Notes: generated by a model from the letters alone, not told the origin. A stretch of 64,000 nucleotides of DNA from Streptomyces iconiensis (GCF_028657195.3 NZ_JANCPR020000023.1:62001-126000); one strand, 5' to 3'; shown: positions 15,915-25,956, counted from the stretch's first letter. Program-made: numbers and translations.

Positions 15915-18203
15915 ATGTCTGTCACCACCCCTGAGAACGTCCTGCCCGAGGACGAGGCGACCAACGTCTCCGAGGCACCCGAAGCACTCGAAGCCCCCGA
16001 GACTGAGGCAGCCGAGACCGAAGCAGTCGAGACCGAAGCAGTCGAGGTCGAGGCAGTCGAGGCCGGAGCCCCCAAGGGCGAGGCCGTCGAGACCGAAGCA
16101 CCCAAGGTCGAAGCCCCCAAGGTCGAGGCAGTTGAGGCCGAGGTGGAAGAGACCGAGGCAGTCGAGGTCGAGGCGGAAGAGGCCGAGGTCACCTTCTCCG
16201 ACCTGGGGCTCGCCGAAGCCGTCGTGCGCAAGCTGTCGCAGAACGGCGTCTCCAAGCCCTTCCCCATCCAGGCCGCGACCATCCCGGACGCGCTGGCAGG
16301 CAAGGACGTACTGGGCCGGGGCCGCACCGGTTCCGGCAAGACCCTCTCCTTCGGGCTGCCGCTCCTGACCCGCCTCAGCGGCGGTCGTACCGAGCGCAAG
16401 CACCCCCGTGGCGTCATCCTCACGCCGACCCGTGAGCTGGCGATGCAGGTCTCCGACGCGCTCCAGCCCTACGGCGACACCCTGGGCCTGCGGCTCAAGG
16501 TCGTCTGCGGCGGCACTTCGATGGCCAACCAGATCTCGGCGCTGGAGCGCGGCGTGGACATCCTCGTCGCCACCCCGGGCCGACTGCGTGACCTGATCAA
16601 CCGTGGCTCGTGCTCGCTCGACGGCGTCGAGACCGCGATCCTCGACGAGGCCGACCAGATGGCCGACCTCGGCTTCCTGCCCGAGGTCACCGAGATCCTC
16701 GACCTGATCCCCAAGGGCGGTCAGCGGATGCTCTTCTCCGCCACCATGGAGAAGGAGATCGACTCGCTGGTCAGGCGCTACCTGACCGAGCCCGTCATCC
16801 ACGAGGTCGACGCCGCACAGGGCGCCGTCACGACCATGACGCACCACGTGCTCGTCGTGAAGCCGCGCGACAAGTCCCCCGTCACCTCCGCGATCGCGGC
16901 GCGCAAGGGCCGGACCCTGATCTTCGTCCGTACCCAGCTGGGCGCCGACCGTGTCGCCGAGCAGCTGTGCGAGTCCGGCGTACGCGCCGACGCGCTGCAC
17001 GGCGGCATGACGCAGGGCGCGCGTACCCGCACCCTGGAGGACTTCAAGGGCGGCAAGGTCAATGTGCTCGTCGCCACGGACGTCGCGGCGCGCGGCATCC
17101 ACGTCGACGGCATCGACCTCGTCCTGAACGTCGACCCGGCGGGTGACCACAAGGACTACCTGCACCGCTCCGGCCGTACGGCCCGCGCGGGCAAGTCCGG
17201 CACCGTCGTCTCGCTGGCGCTTCCGCACCAGCGGCGGCAGATCTTCCGGCTGATGGAGGACGCGGGCGTCGACGCCTCGCGCCACATCATCGGCCGTGGC
17301 GATGTCTTCGACGAGGACGTGGCGGCGATCACCGGCGCCCGCTCCCTCACCGAGGTGCAGGCCGAGTCGGCCGCCAACTCGGCGCGTCAGGCCGAGCGTG
17401 AGGCCAAGCAGCTGAGCCGGCAGCTGGAGCGGCTCCAGCACCGCGCCACCGAGCTGCGCGAGGAGGCCACGATGCTGGTCGCCCGCGCGGCGCGTGAGCG
17501 CGGCGACGACCCGGACGCGGCCATCGCCGCCGCAGCCGAGGCGGAGGCCGTCGAGATGGCGGCCGAGGCGAAGGCAGAGGCGGAGCGCCAGGAGCGCGCC
17601 GAACGTGCGGAGCGTGCCGAGCGCGAGAAGCGTGACCGCCGTGACCGGGAGCCGCGTGACCGCGGTGACCGTGGCGGCCAGCGCGGCTCGTACGACCGGC
17701 GCGACCGCGACCGGCGTCCGTACAACGACCGCAACGACCGCGGCGGCGACCGCAACGACCGCGGTGGCGACCGCAACGACCGCGGTGGCGAGCGCCGTGA
17801 CGACCGTGGGAACTTCCGCGGCCGTGACGACCGTTCGTACAACCGCGACCGGCGCGAAGGTGGCGGCGGCGACCGTGACCGTGACCGCCGTGACGGTGGC
17901 CGTGGCGACAGCCGGGACAGCCGTGGCGAGGGTGGCCGTGGTGAGGGCCGTGGTGACGGCGTACGCCGGGACGACCGGCGCAGCGAGGGCGACCGTGGCG
18001 GCTTCCGCCGTGAGAGCGGCTTCCGTAGCGGCGACCGCCCGTACCACCAGGGCCGCCGCGACGACCGTCGCCCCGTCAACCGTGGTGGCGACCACCGCTC
18101 CACCTCCTACGGCCCCAGCCGCAACGGCGCCGCCTCGCGCACCCCGGACCGCACCACCCCGGACCGCCGCGCGGACAAGCCCCGCTGGAAGCGCAACAGC
18201 TGA
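15915..18203 (+). CDS. DEAD-box ATP-dependent RNA helicase with RGG/RDR-rich tail
   Basis: A 762-aa protein from ATG 15915. The first 90 residues are a Glu/Ala/Val-rich acidic repeat (VETEAVEVEAVE type). The helicase core follows: Q-motif FPIQAATIP, GRTGSGKT (near 135), LDEADQMAD (near 243), SATMEKE (near 275) and HRSGRTARAG (near 417). The last 200 residues are an RNA-binding Arg/Gly/Asp tail with a tandem 21-bp DNA repeat (about 17731-17790). This architecture fits the actinobacterial cold-shock/ribosome-assembly helicases. A longer frame extends upstream to 15696 but lacks a typical N-terminus. Confidence 0.9.
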   Translation: MSVTTPENVLPEDEATNVSEAPEALEAPETEAAETEAVETEAVEVEAVEAGAPKGEAVETEAPKVEAPKVEAVEAEVEETEAVEVEAEEAEVTFSDLGLAEAVVRKLSQNGVSKPFPIQAATIPDALAGKDVLGRGRTGSGKTLSFGLPLLTRLSGGRTERKHPRGVILTPTRELAMQVSDALQPYGDTLGLRLKVVCGGTSMANQISALERGVDILVATPGRLRDLINRGSCSLDGVETAILDEADQMADLGFLPEVTEILDLIPKGGQRMLFSATMEKEIDSLVRRYLTEPVIHEVDAAQGAVTTMTHHVLVVKPRDKSPVTSAIAARKGRTLIFVRTQLGADRVAEQLCESGVRADALHGGMTQGARTRTLEDFKGGKVNVLVATDVAARGIHVDGIDLVLNVDPAGDHKDYLHRSGRTARAGKSGTVVSLALPHQRRQIFRLMEDAGVDASRHIIGRGDVFDEDVAAITGARSLTEVQAESAANSARQAEREAKQLSRQLERLQHRATELREEATMLVARAARERGDDPDAAIAAAAEAEAVEMAAEAKAEAERQERAERAERAEREKRDRRDREPRDRGDRGGQRGSYDRRDRDRRPYNDRNDRGGDRNDRGGDRNDRGGERRDDRGNFRGRDDRSYNRDRREGGGGDRDRDRRDGGRGDSRDSRGEGGRGEGRGDGVRRDDRRSEGDRGGFRRESGFRSGDRPYHQGRRDDRRPVNRGGDHRSTSYGPSRNGAASRTPDRTTPDRRADKPRWKRNS

Positions 18204-18481
18204 CGCCTCGGGCGTAGCGGCCTTGCCGGCCGGTCGGCGTTTGGTCGGGTCGGCGCGCTTGGTCGGGTCGGCTCGCTGACCCGGCCGGTCCGGTCTGCCC
18301 GGTCGGTCTGGTGGGCCGGTCGGTCCGGTGGGCCTGGTAGGGCCGCTGGCTCGGACGGCCCGGCTGGGCCGACTGTCCCAGCCGGACCGGTATCGAAGGC
18401 TTGGCCGACAACAGCCTCGAAGGCGTTCAACCTGGAATGCCTTCGAGGCCCGCCCGAAGCCCGGGCTATGCTGCTCGGTGC

Positions 18482-18554
18482 GGGCCGTTAGCTCAATTGG
18501 CAGAGCAGTGGACTTTTAATCCATTGGTTGTGGGTTCGAGTCCCACACGGCCTA
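18482..18554 (+). tRNA. tRNA-Lys (UUU)
   Basis: A 73-base cloverleaf beginning GGGCCGT and ending ACGGCCT plus discriminator A. The anticodon loop CTTTTAA gives anticodon UUU. The T-loop is GGTTCGAGTCC and no CCA is encoded. A terminator hairpin follows at 18594. Confidence 0.95.
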
Positions 18555-18593
18555 CCGGCCAGAAGCTCTCTGTAGGGCTCTGACCTGTGTATT

Positions 18594-18626
18594 CGGGCCC
18601 CGGCCAGATTCTCTGGCCGGGGCCCG
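18594..18626 (+). terminator. strong hairpin terminator after tRNA-Lys
   Basis: A perfect 15-bp stem (CGGGCCCCGGCCAGA with its complement) and a 3-nt loop lie 40 bases after the tRNA. No T-run follows, as usual in high-GC genomes. Confidence 0.7.
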
Positions 18627-18829
18627 CTCGTGTTCGTGCCCCTCTGTGTGAGCGATGCGTGAGCGGACGCGCCCGCCCCGCCGCATGCAGCAGACGGTTG
18701 CGGTCGATGCCGAGTGCGTCAGAAACCCATGGGACGGCTGTGCCGATCTGGGCCTCTGTGCGGTCGTCGACTACCTCGGAGGCGCCTGCTTTCCTATCCT
18801 GTCCATGCCAGCATGCGATCGGGGTCACG

Positions 18830-20350
18830 ATGACGGGTGAGGCACAGCCGGGAGCGGTGATCGGCGGGCGGTACACGCTGAGCCGTTCGCTCGGGACAGG
18901 AGGCTTCGGGCAGGTCTGGGAGGCACATGACCCGGTGCTGGACGTGGACGTCGCGGTCAAGCGGGTACTGCTGACGGGCCGGGTGCCGGAGGAGGAGCGT
19001 GCGCTGCTCCTTGCCCGTGCGGGGCGGGAGGCTCGCAACGCCGCGCGCTTACGGGACCACCCGCACATCGTCACCGTGTACGACGTGATCGAGGTGGACG
19101 AGGTCCCGTGGATCGTCATGCAGTTGGTGGATGGCCACTCGCTCGCGGACGAGGTGAAGGCGCGAGGGCCGCTGGCCGTCGAGCGGGCGGGTGAGGTCGG
19201 CGAGGCATTGCTGCGTGCCCTGGGCGCGGCACACCGCGCGGGCGTCATGCATCGGGACGTCAAGCCAGCCAACGTACTGCTTGCCACGGGCGGTGAGGTC
19301 CTGCTTGCGGACTTCGGGATCGCCACGGGACACACCGACACGAGACTGACGGCCAGTTCGCTGCTCATCGGATCCCCCGCCTACATGGCTCCTGAGCGTT
19401 GGCAAGGAGTGGAGGCCGACGGCCGTGCCGACCTGTTCTCGCTCGGGGTGACCCTCTACGAGGCAGTCGAAGGGGTGCTTCCGTTCCCCGCGGGGAACCC
19501 CACCGCGGCCCTGACCGAACCGCCCCGCCCGCCGCGGCGCGCCAGAGAATTGGCTCCCCTGCTTGCCGGGTTGCTGGAGAAGGACCCCGCTCGACGCCCC
19601 ACGGTCGAGAAGGCGCTGGGTATGCTCCGCCCGGCCGCCGGTACCACCCCGCTTCCCACCCAGCAGGCCCGGCCCTCGGGCGGCACCGGGCCGGTCACCG
19701 AACCCGTGACACGGCCCATGGGAACGCCAATGGCTGCCCGCGCTCCCGTCACACTCACCAAGAGAAGGGTCGCCCTGATACGGCGGAGCGGCATCAACTC
19801 CGCCATCGAAGGGACCCTCTTCGGGGGCTTCTTCGGAGGCTTGATAGGGCTGGCCATCGACAGCCACGAGACGCTGGTCGGCGGCATCGGGGGAGACTCA
19901 CGCTTGGGAAACGCCCTGTACGGAGGCGTCCTGTTGGGCGCCGTGCTGCTGGTGCTGGGCGCGTTGGTCGGCCTGGCGCGGGGGATGACCACGCCCTCGG
20001 ACCGGCTCACTGTGGATGAGGAGGGGGTCGGCGTCACAACCCGGTATCCCCAGCGGCGGCGCGGTGCGGTGAACTTCACGATCCGATGGGATTCCGTCGA
20101 GCGCGTCGCCATCAGGAGGCCCAAGAGAAGTCGGACGACCGCCACCGTGTGGTTCCGTGAGGCGGACCGGCCCACGAAACGCTGGCTGGCCGAGAACCTG
20201 CTCACGTTGAACCCCGATGGTAGCTGCGACATCTACACGTACGCTCCGGACTTCCGGGCTGCCTCGGTCAATCCCGGGCGGCTCCGGGACGCCCTGCGCC
20301 AATTCGCCGGGCATCGGTACGGCGACCTTGAGCTGGCCCCCGAGCGTTGA
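18830..20350 (+). CDS. membrane-linked serine/threonine protein kinase
   Basis: The 506-aa product from ATG 18830 has a full kinase domain: GTGGFGQVW (glycine loop), AVKRVLL (Lys), HRDVKPANVLL (catalytic loop), ADFGIATG (DFG) and SPAYMAPE. After a Pro/Thr-rich linker come two hydrophobic segments (about residues 330-350 and 365-385) and a PH-like or beta-rich C-terminal region, not the PASTA repeats of PknB. So the kinase is cytoplasmic and membrane-tethered with an intracellular tail. Codon 74 is TTA (19049-19051), so expression may depend on bldA tRNA. The longer frame from 18587 lacks support. Confidence 0.88.
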   Translation: MTGEAQPGAVIGGRYTLSRSLGTGGFGQVWEAHDPVLDVDVAVKRVLLTGRVPEEERALLLARAGREARNAARLRDHPHIVTVYDVIEVDEVPWIVMQLVDGHSLADEVKARGPLAVERAGEVGEALLRALGAAHRAGVMHRDVKPANVLLATGGEVLLADFGIATGHTDTRLTASSLLIGSPAYMAPERWQGVEADGRADLFSLGVTLYEAVEGVLPFPAGNPTAALTEPPRPPRRARELAPLLAGLLEKDPARRPTVEKALGMLRPAAGTTPLPTQQARPSGGTGPVTEPVTRPMGTPMAARAPVTLTKRRVALIRRSGINSAIEGTLFGGFFGGLIGLAIDSHETLVGGIGGDSRLGNALYGGVLLGAVLLVLGALVGLARGMTTPSDRLTVDEEGVGVTTRYPQRRRGAVNFTIRWDSVERVAIRRPKRSRTTATVWFREADRPTKRWLAENLLTLNPDGSCDIYTYAPDFRAASVNPGRLRDALRQFAGHRYGDLELAPER

Positions 20351-20416
20351 TGAGTGTCTCCCCACGTGCGAGGTGCTGGAACTGCGGTGACGGCAAACTG
20401 TGCGTACAGCCAGTGC

Positions 20417-21215
20417 TCACGCGTCCTCAGCGTCTTCGTGACCCTCGGTCCGCCGAGCCCTGGGAATGAGATGTGCAGCCTTCTCGGCGATCTCGCGGTC
20501 GAGTTCGGGGAGCAGGCTCGTGTAGGTGTCGGGCGTGAGCACGATGGTCGAGTGCCGGAGCGTCTCCTTCACCGCGTGGAGGTCACCCCCCGCCTCCGTG
20601 GGTGAGGGTTGCTGCGACGTGACGTAGATCTCGCAGGGTGATGGGCGGCAGGTCGGTCGTCGCGAGGATGCGACGGAAGGCTTCGGAGGCCATCTCGGGG
20701 TGCAGCCAGGAGCCGTCTTCTCGTGTGAAGACCTTGCCGGTGTTCTGCCACGCCTGGCCCCAGCGGCGGCGCTCCTCGTCCTGACGTGCCCGGTGGGCCG
20801 GCAGGACGGCCAGGTTGAGGCTGTCGAGGGCGATCGTGTTCGAGCTGCACTCGGCCTTGGGCTCGCACTCGTACGGGTCCCAGCCGTCGACCACGATCTC
20901 CTTGGAGGGCGTGATGAGGCGGGCTTCGAGATCGATGTCCAGCCACTCCTGGCCCACCGCCTCGCCGCGCCGCAGTCCTCGCCGTACCCATCAGGTGAAA
21001 GAGGGCGTACGGCGATCGCCCTCGGCCGCGTCGAGGAAGGCGCCGAACTGGGCTGGCGTCCAGACCATGACCGATCCGGGGATCTCGCCCGTCTCGCGCC
21101 ACCGCCGTACGCGCTCGTCCGTCCTGAGGAGGGGCTTGGGGCGCTTGCCGGACTCCAGCTCGACCGTGGGTCGCAGCCCAGTGCGGCAACGTTCTCTGCC
21201 GCTGGGAGGAGACAC
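20417..21215 (-). pseudogene. tyrosine recombinase (phage-type integrase) pseudogene
   Basis: Three minus-strand frames together rebuild the C-terminal two thirds of an integrase: RWRETGEIPGSVMVWTPAQF (about 21100), then ALFHLMG and an RRGE-like catalytic Arg region, then QEWLDIDLEARLITP through LRDLRHVAATLTHGGG (20583-20957), then AVKETLRHSTIVLTPDTYTS and an acidic tail ending at 20417. At least two frameshifts separate them and the N-terminus is absent, so no active enzyme can be made. It does not adjoin a visible att repeat; tRNA-Lys at 18482 and tRNA-Glu at 12133 are both on this side of it. Confidence 0.8.
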
Positions 21216-21784
21216 AGCCCGACTGCCTGATCCCGCGCGTTTCCGTCCAGCCGATTGAGCAAGTCATCTGGGAAGCCCATCGCACCCCGCCGTGCCAGAG
21301 CCAGACGGCACAACGAGGGACAGTTCAAGGCGCATGCCGCATTGGTCGTTGGCGCGTTGCGGAGAGCTGAAGCACAGCAGGACTCCGCGCCGGGCCGTGC
21401 TCTTGAAGATCTCATCGTGATGCTGCTGACGATCCGCCTCTCGTGATGCTGCTGACGATCCCCCTCGCTACCTCGCTTGGGAGGTCTGCGCTGGGCGGCG
21501 GCCGTTATCCGCAGGCAGCGGGATTCGCCGCACCGCATCGCACCGTATGCGCGGAGCGGGAGGGTCTGGGCGGTCTGACCGTCTGCGGCGGCCCGTGGCG
21601 TCGGGTCGATGCCGCAGGTCGTGCGGCGGTTCATCGCCGGCAGGGCGATGCCCCGTCAATAGCTGGGGAGCGCACCAATCTCCGCCCGGCGAGGAGAGGT
21701 GCGCCCCTCCGCCGACCCCAACTGGTGAAGCGGCAGCGACTCGTTGGATGCCCCGAACCGGGTGCATGTCGCGCTCTCCAGCTG
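21216..21784. other. gene-poor stretch between the integrase pseudogene and the exporter operator
   Basis: No supported gene. It contains a two-copy 26-bp tandem repeat at 21415-21466. Frames on both strands lack motifs; part may be the decayed N-terminal region of the integrase. Confidence 0.5.
21415..21466. repeat. two-copy 26-bp tandem repeat
   Basis: The unit begins TCGTGATGCTGCTGACGATC and is present at 21415 and 21441 with one mismatch in the last six bases. Confidence 0.8.
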
Positions 21785-21850
21785 ACTAGAGCGATCGCTC
21801 TAGTGGCGTGCTAGGTTCTGTTCTGCGTCCTAGATAGAGCGATCGTTCTA
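21785..21850 (+). promoter_or_regulatory. paired TetR-family operators before the MFS exporter
   Basis: ACTAGAGCGATCGCTCTAGT (21785-21804) is a perfect 20-bp palindrome. TAGAGCGATCGTTCTA (21835-21850) is the same palindrome with one mismatch. Their centres are 48 bases apart, and both lie just upstream of the GTG at 21886. They flank the probable promoter, the classic layout for repression by the TetR-type protein encoded downstream at 23481. TAGA...TCTA arms resemble sites of LmrA/YxaF-type repressors. Confidence 0.75.
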
Positions 21851-21885
21851 ATGCTTGGGCGGTTGCCAACCATGGAGGAATTGCG

Positions 21886-23430
21886 GTGACTTCACCCCAC
21901 ACGACACCCCGCCGGGCCTGGCTCGGTTTCACACTGGTGCTGAGCCTGGTCGCGCTCGTGGCGATGGACAATTCGGTGCTCTACCTGGCGATGCCGAGCA
22001 TCACCGAGGCGTTGGACCCGACGGCGGGTCAGGCGCTGTGGACCGTTGACATCTACGGCTTCGTCGTCGCCTCGCTGCTGATCGCGTTCGGCAACCTCGG
22101 CGACCGGTACGGCCGGTTGAAGTTCCTGCTCGCCGGGGCTGTCACCTTCGGGATCGGCTCGGCCGGCGCCTCGCTGACGGATTCTCCCGAATTGCTCATC
22201 GCCTTCCGGGCGTTGATGGGCCTCGGTGGTGCGACGCTGCTCCCCGCCGGTCTGGCGATCGTCAGCAACCTCTTCCCCGATCCGAAGCAGCGCGCCCGTG
22301 CCATCGGGATCTTCGCGGCCACCTTCGCGGCCGGTTTCGCCGTCGGTCCGGTCGTCGGGGGGCTGCTCCTCAACCACTTCTGGTGGGGGTCGGTCTTCCT
22401 GATCAACCTCCCCGTCGTGGCGGTCTTCCTGTCCTTCGCCAAGGTGCTCCTCAAGGACGTACGCGAGACCCACCCCGGCAAGGTGGACGCGCTCAGCGTG
22501 TTCCTGTCCGCTGTCGGCATCCTGCTCGCCGTCTACTCGGTCAAGGTGGCAGCGGCCGAGGGCTTCTCGGCGCAGCAGATGGTCGTCGGGGTGGTGGGCG
22601 TGGCCGTCGTCGTGTGGTTCGTGCGCCGGCAGCTCACCCTCGAAAGTCCGCTGCTGGACCTGAAGCTCTTCCGTGACCGCGTCTTCACCGTCGCCATCCT
22701 CACCGGCCTTCTCTCCCTGGTGGCCTGGGCCGCCGCCGGCTACCTCAGCGGCGTCTATCTCCAGACGGTGCTCGGGTTCAGCGTCCTCAGCGCGGCGTTC
22801 CTCGCGCTGCCCGGGGCGGCCGTACTCACCACCGCCTGCATCGGTACGGCGGGGGTCATCGACCGGATCGGCAAGCGGGCCGCGCTGATCGCCTCGCACT
22901 TCTTCATGGCTTTCGGCCTCGTGCTGCTGCTCTTCGCCGGAGTAACCGGCGGCGCATGGGCGTTCATCGCCTCCACCGTCATCGCGGGCGTCGGTTACGG
23001 GTTCTCCTTCAGCCTGGTTGCCGAGACCGCCGTCGCGGCGGTGCCCACGGAGCGGGCCGGCTCTGCCGGTGCCATCGCCGAGATGAGCAACGAACTCGGC
23101 AACGCGCTCGGCATCTCCCTGCTCGGCTCGCTCGCCGCGCTCGTCTTCCGGCTTCTCGGCCCCGACGTCGCGGGCACCCTCGACACCACCCTGGCCACCC
23201 CCGGCCTGTCGGCAGCGGACGGACTACAGGCCAAGGACGCCTTCGTCACCGGGCTGCACGTGGCCGTCGGCGCCGCCGCTCTGCTCGTCTTCGCCCTCGG
23301 CATCCTCGCTGTGCGCTGGCTGCCCCGCGAGGAGATGGCCGGGGAGGGGAAGAGCGAGGAGGGGGAGCGTGGCGAGGGGGAGAGTGAGACGTCCGGCGCC
23401 GGGCGCCAGGGCGAACTGGAGGCCGTATGA
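21886..23430 (+). CDS. MFS multidrug exporter (DHA2, 14-TM type)
   Basis: The 514-aa product has about 14 hydrophobic segments and the family motifs GNLGDRYGRLK (motif A, after TM2), RALMGLGGATLLPAG (motif B region) and AVGPVVGGLL (motif C, antiporter). This is the drug:proton antiporter layout of QacA/LfrA-like pumps. The start is GTG 21886 with GGAGG nine bases upstream. The tail is Glu/Gly-rich. It is controlled by the paired palindromes upstream and is co-transcribed with the TetR gene 50 bases downstream. The exported compound is unknown. Confidence 0.9.
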   Translation: MTSPHTTPRRAWLGFTLVLSLVALVAMDNSVLYLAMPSITEALDPTAGQALWTVDIYGFVVASLLIAFGNLGDRYGRLKFLLAGAVTFGIGSAGASLTDSPELLIAFRALMGLGGATLLPAGLAIVSNLFPDPKQRARAIGIFAATFAAGFAVGPVVGGLLLNHFWWGSVFLINLPVVAVFLSFAKVLLKDVRETHPGKVDALSVFLSAVGILLAVYSVKVAAAEGFSAQQMVVGVVGVAVVVWFVRRQLTLESPLLDLKLFRDRVFTVAILTGLLSLVAWAAAGYLSGVYLQTVLGFSVLSAAFLALPGAAVLTTACIGTAGVIDRIGKRAALIASHFFMAFGLVLLLFAGVTGGAWAFIASTVIAGVGYGFSFSLVAETAVAAVPTERAGSAGAIAEMSNELGNALGISLLGSLAALVFRLLGPDVAGTLDTTLATPGLSAADGLQAKDAFVTGLHVAVGAAALLVFALGILAVRWLPREEMAGEGKSEEGERGEGESETSGAGRQGELEAV

Positions 23431-23480
23431 GCGGCGCAGCGGCAGGCCGCGGCCCGCACCCGGCTTGGTAGCCTCGCGGC

Positions 23481-24104
23481 GTGAACAGGAAGTCAGCACG
23501 TGAGGCGCAGCCGGCTTCCGGGGGCCCGGGGCAGACCTTCGGGACCCGCGAGCGCATCGTTCGTGCGGCCTCACGGCTGATGCAGCGGCAGGGGTACGAC
23601 GGTACGGGTATCAAGCAGATCGCCCAGGAAGCCGAGGCCACGCTCGGATCGGTCTACCACTTCTTCCCGCGCGGCAAGCAGGAGCTGGCCGTTGCCGCGA
23701 TCGCCCACGCCAACGAGGAGTTCGTCTCCCAGCTGAAGGCGGTACTCGACGGAGAGGCCGACCCGGCCCGCGCCGTCACCGCCTTCAGCAAGCACCTCGC
23801 GGCTGAGCTGCGGGCCTCGGACTGGACGGCCGGCTGCCCCATCACCACTACGGCACTGGGGGCTGCCGGTCGCTTCCCGGACATCCAGGCCGCCGCCTCC
23901 GCTGCCTTCGACCGCCAGCGCGAACTGGTCACGGCCAAGCTGAGCGCTTCCGGCTTCGAAGAGGAGGAGGCGCGCGAGCTGGGCCACATGGTGATCAACA
24001 CTCTGGAGGGGGCGGAGATCGCCGCCCAGGTCGCCCGGAGCGACGACCCGCTGGAGATCGCCGGCCGCCACCTTGCCCGGCTGATCTCGGCCCAGGGCGC
24101 GTGA
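23481..24104 (+). CDS. TetR-family repressor, LmrA/YxaF-like
   Basis: The 207-aa protein starts at GTG 23481. Its N-terminal HTH reads TRERIVRAASRLMQRQGYDG, then GIKQIAQEAEATLGSVYHFF. The C-terminal half (DWTAGCPITTTALGA) is characteristic of the LmrA/YxaF-like subgroup that governs multidrug pumps. It lies directly downstream of the exporter on the same strand, so the operators at 21785 and 21835 would control both genes and give autoregulation. Confidence 0.88.
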   Translation: MNRKSAREAQPASGGPGQTFGTRERIVRAASRLMQRQGYDGTGIKQIAQEAEATLGSVYHFFPRGKQELAVAAIAHANEEFVSQLKAVLDGEADPARAVTAFSKHLAAELRASDWTAGCPITTTALGAAGRFPDIQAAASAAFDRQRELVTAKLSASGFEEEEARELGHMVINTLEGAEIAAQVARSDDPLEIAGRHLARLISAQGA

Positions 24105-24415
24105 CCCCGCACGCCTCCTTCGATGGGCCTCGCGGCGGTGAAGTCCCCGCTGCGATCGCTCCGGTGCGGGGCGGCTCCGCGTGCGGGGCGGCTCCGCGTG
24201 CGGGGTCGGCTCCGCGTGCCGGGTCGGTCGCGGGAACAGCGGGTTCCGGCTCGCGAACGTCCAACTCCTTTGCCGACGCCGGCAATTGTGCCGATTGCCT
24301 CAGGGGGAACCAGCCGGCAGGTTGGCGGTGAGCCTCGCGGTCCCACAACTCCCTTCGCGGTGCGGGCCCTTGCGGCGCGGTGCAGTCGTTCCTTTGAGAG
24401 AAGTGAGACTGACGC

Positions 24416-24745
24416 ATGTCCGACACGCAAGTGATCAGTGACCTGTTGGCCGCAACCAGGGCCGGAAAGCTCAAGTGGACCTTCGACGGCGAAGTAGTCG
24501 CCTCGCGTGTGGCGGATATCGCCTTCTCGGCCAGGATCGACGACGTCGGCGATGCGACTGTCAAGGTCGAGAGGAGGGGAGGGGCGCAGGGAGAAGGTCC
24601 GCGAATCGGCACCATCCATGGGAGCTTCGTGTCGGACGTCAGGGACTTGTTCGACGTGGCGCTGGAATCGGCTACGTCCCGGAAGGAGTTCCTGGCAGAT
24701 GTTCATCGCCTGTTGGCCGATGAATTCGGCGGTGAGCGCGACTAG
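24416..24745 (+). CDS. small hypothetical protein
   Basis: A 109-aa soluble protein with a purine-rich GAGAGAAG upstream of the ATG. The sequence alternates beta-like stretches (KLKWTFDGEVVASRVADIAF) with an acidic helical end. I recognise no family. No signal peptide or membrane segment. It stands alone between the exporter operon and the gene-poor region. Confidence 0.55.
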   Translation: MSDTQVISDLLAATRAGKLKWTFDGEVVASRVADIAFSARIDDVGDATVKVERRGGAQGEGPRIGTIHGSFVSDVRDLFDVALESATSRKEFLADVHRLLADEFGGERD

Positions 24746-25404
24746 GGTCTGTCCGGTCGATCTGTGTCGTCCTCGCAGGGTGTGTGGCATGCACGTTGTG
24801 GCACGCACCTCCCAGTCTTCGCTGGCAGAGGGTGTCCCCTGCCGTGCGTCGCCGGTTACCAACGCTCCGCGTTGTCTTCCCTCTTCCGCCGTATTTCCGC
24901 ACAGCCATCAGGCTCGACAGACGGCCAGGGCGGACCCGGTGCGGAGCCCGACGCCATCGCGAACGCCTGCTGGGAGTTGCACACTGAGCGCAACGAACCC
25001 GAATCGGTCTACAACGCGATGCCCGGTGACTGGCAGACGGGCAGGGTCGCCGACAAGTTCGTCGTTGACCAGGACCAGTCCGGACGGTCACATGCGTAGC
25101 CAGATGGCGAGGGCCGCCGCTGTCGCGGTGCCGCCCTGGACCTGGCCACGGCACTCATCGGGGACCTTGGGGCGCGGACGGCCGTGATCGGAGGGCTCGA
25201 CAGCGCCCGGCAGTTGGAGGAGGCCGCAGGGTTTGTCATGAGGGTTGTCGCATCCGGCCACAACCCGAGATTCGCCGTGCCGGATGTCGGCCCCGACGCT
25301 GGTCAGCGAAGCGCGTACGGCGAACCACTGAGCCGGCAGACCACCGGAGAGGGCCGTGATCCCCGCCCCGGCCCTGTCCGCGCATGCCCGGAAAGACCAC
25401 CGTG
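24746..25404. other. gene-poor region left of the IS481 remnant
   Basis: No supported gene. A fragment around 25184-25330 (GGLDSARQLEEAAGFVMRVV) looks protein-like but has no defined start or family and runs on into the transposase remnant. Confidence 0.45.
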
Positions 25405-25640
25405 TGTCTCACCGCGACGCAACGCTCCACTCTCCGCCGCAGGCCGCCGACGCCTGGTCGAGCGATGCCGGACCCGGCCCATTGCCCTGGCCCACGCAGC
25501 CGCGGGGAGGGAGGTCTCCCGGACGTACGGGACGAATTGGGGCAACCGCTACCGCCGCTAGCCGCTATGGCGAGCCCGGTCTCGACCGCGCCTCGGCCCC
25601 GCACCGTCGGCCGACAGCCGGACCGCCGGAGGTGACCGCG
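25405..25640 (+). pseudogene. IS481-family transposase N-terminal remnant
   Basis: The plus strand encodes NAPLSAAGRRRLVERCRTRP, then HAAAGREVSRTYGTNWGNRY, the N-terminal HTH typical of IS481-family transposases. It stops at 25561, and the continuation (RYGEPGLD..ASAPHRRP) is in another frame. No integrase core follows. This is a decayed insertion sequence. Confidence 0.65.
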
Positions 25641-25956
25641 GCTCGAAGACCTGCGCCGCACCCGTCGATGCCCGGCAGCCGGGGCCATTGAGGTCACCCG
25701 GCGAGGGGGCGATCAGCCCGCGCGCCGTGCAGCGGCGCCCGCCCGGACGGGCCTGAATCGCCGTCCCGGTCCGTGGAACTTGCCTCACCCAGGGTCCGAC
25801 GATGCTCTTGCACGGGGCGGCAGGACGGACGTACCGGCGGCCGACGGCCGTTGTCCACAGGCGGCGGGATGCGTCACACCGCTACGGCGGCAGCGGGCCG
25901 CGAGCCGGTTCCCGGCCACGAAGGGGCCCCGCACGCGCGGGTCCCTGCACGGCGAG

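Noticed and set aside
15864..18095. 743-codon open frame on the minus strand opposite the DEAD-box helicase
   Set aside because: Val/Ala-rich translation with the periodicity of a shadow frame. The plus strand encodes complete helicase motifs and a typical C-terminal tail.
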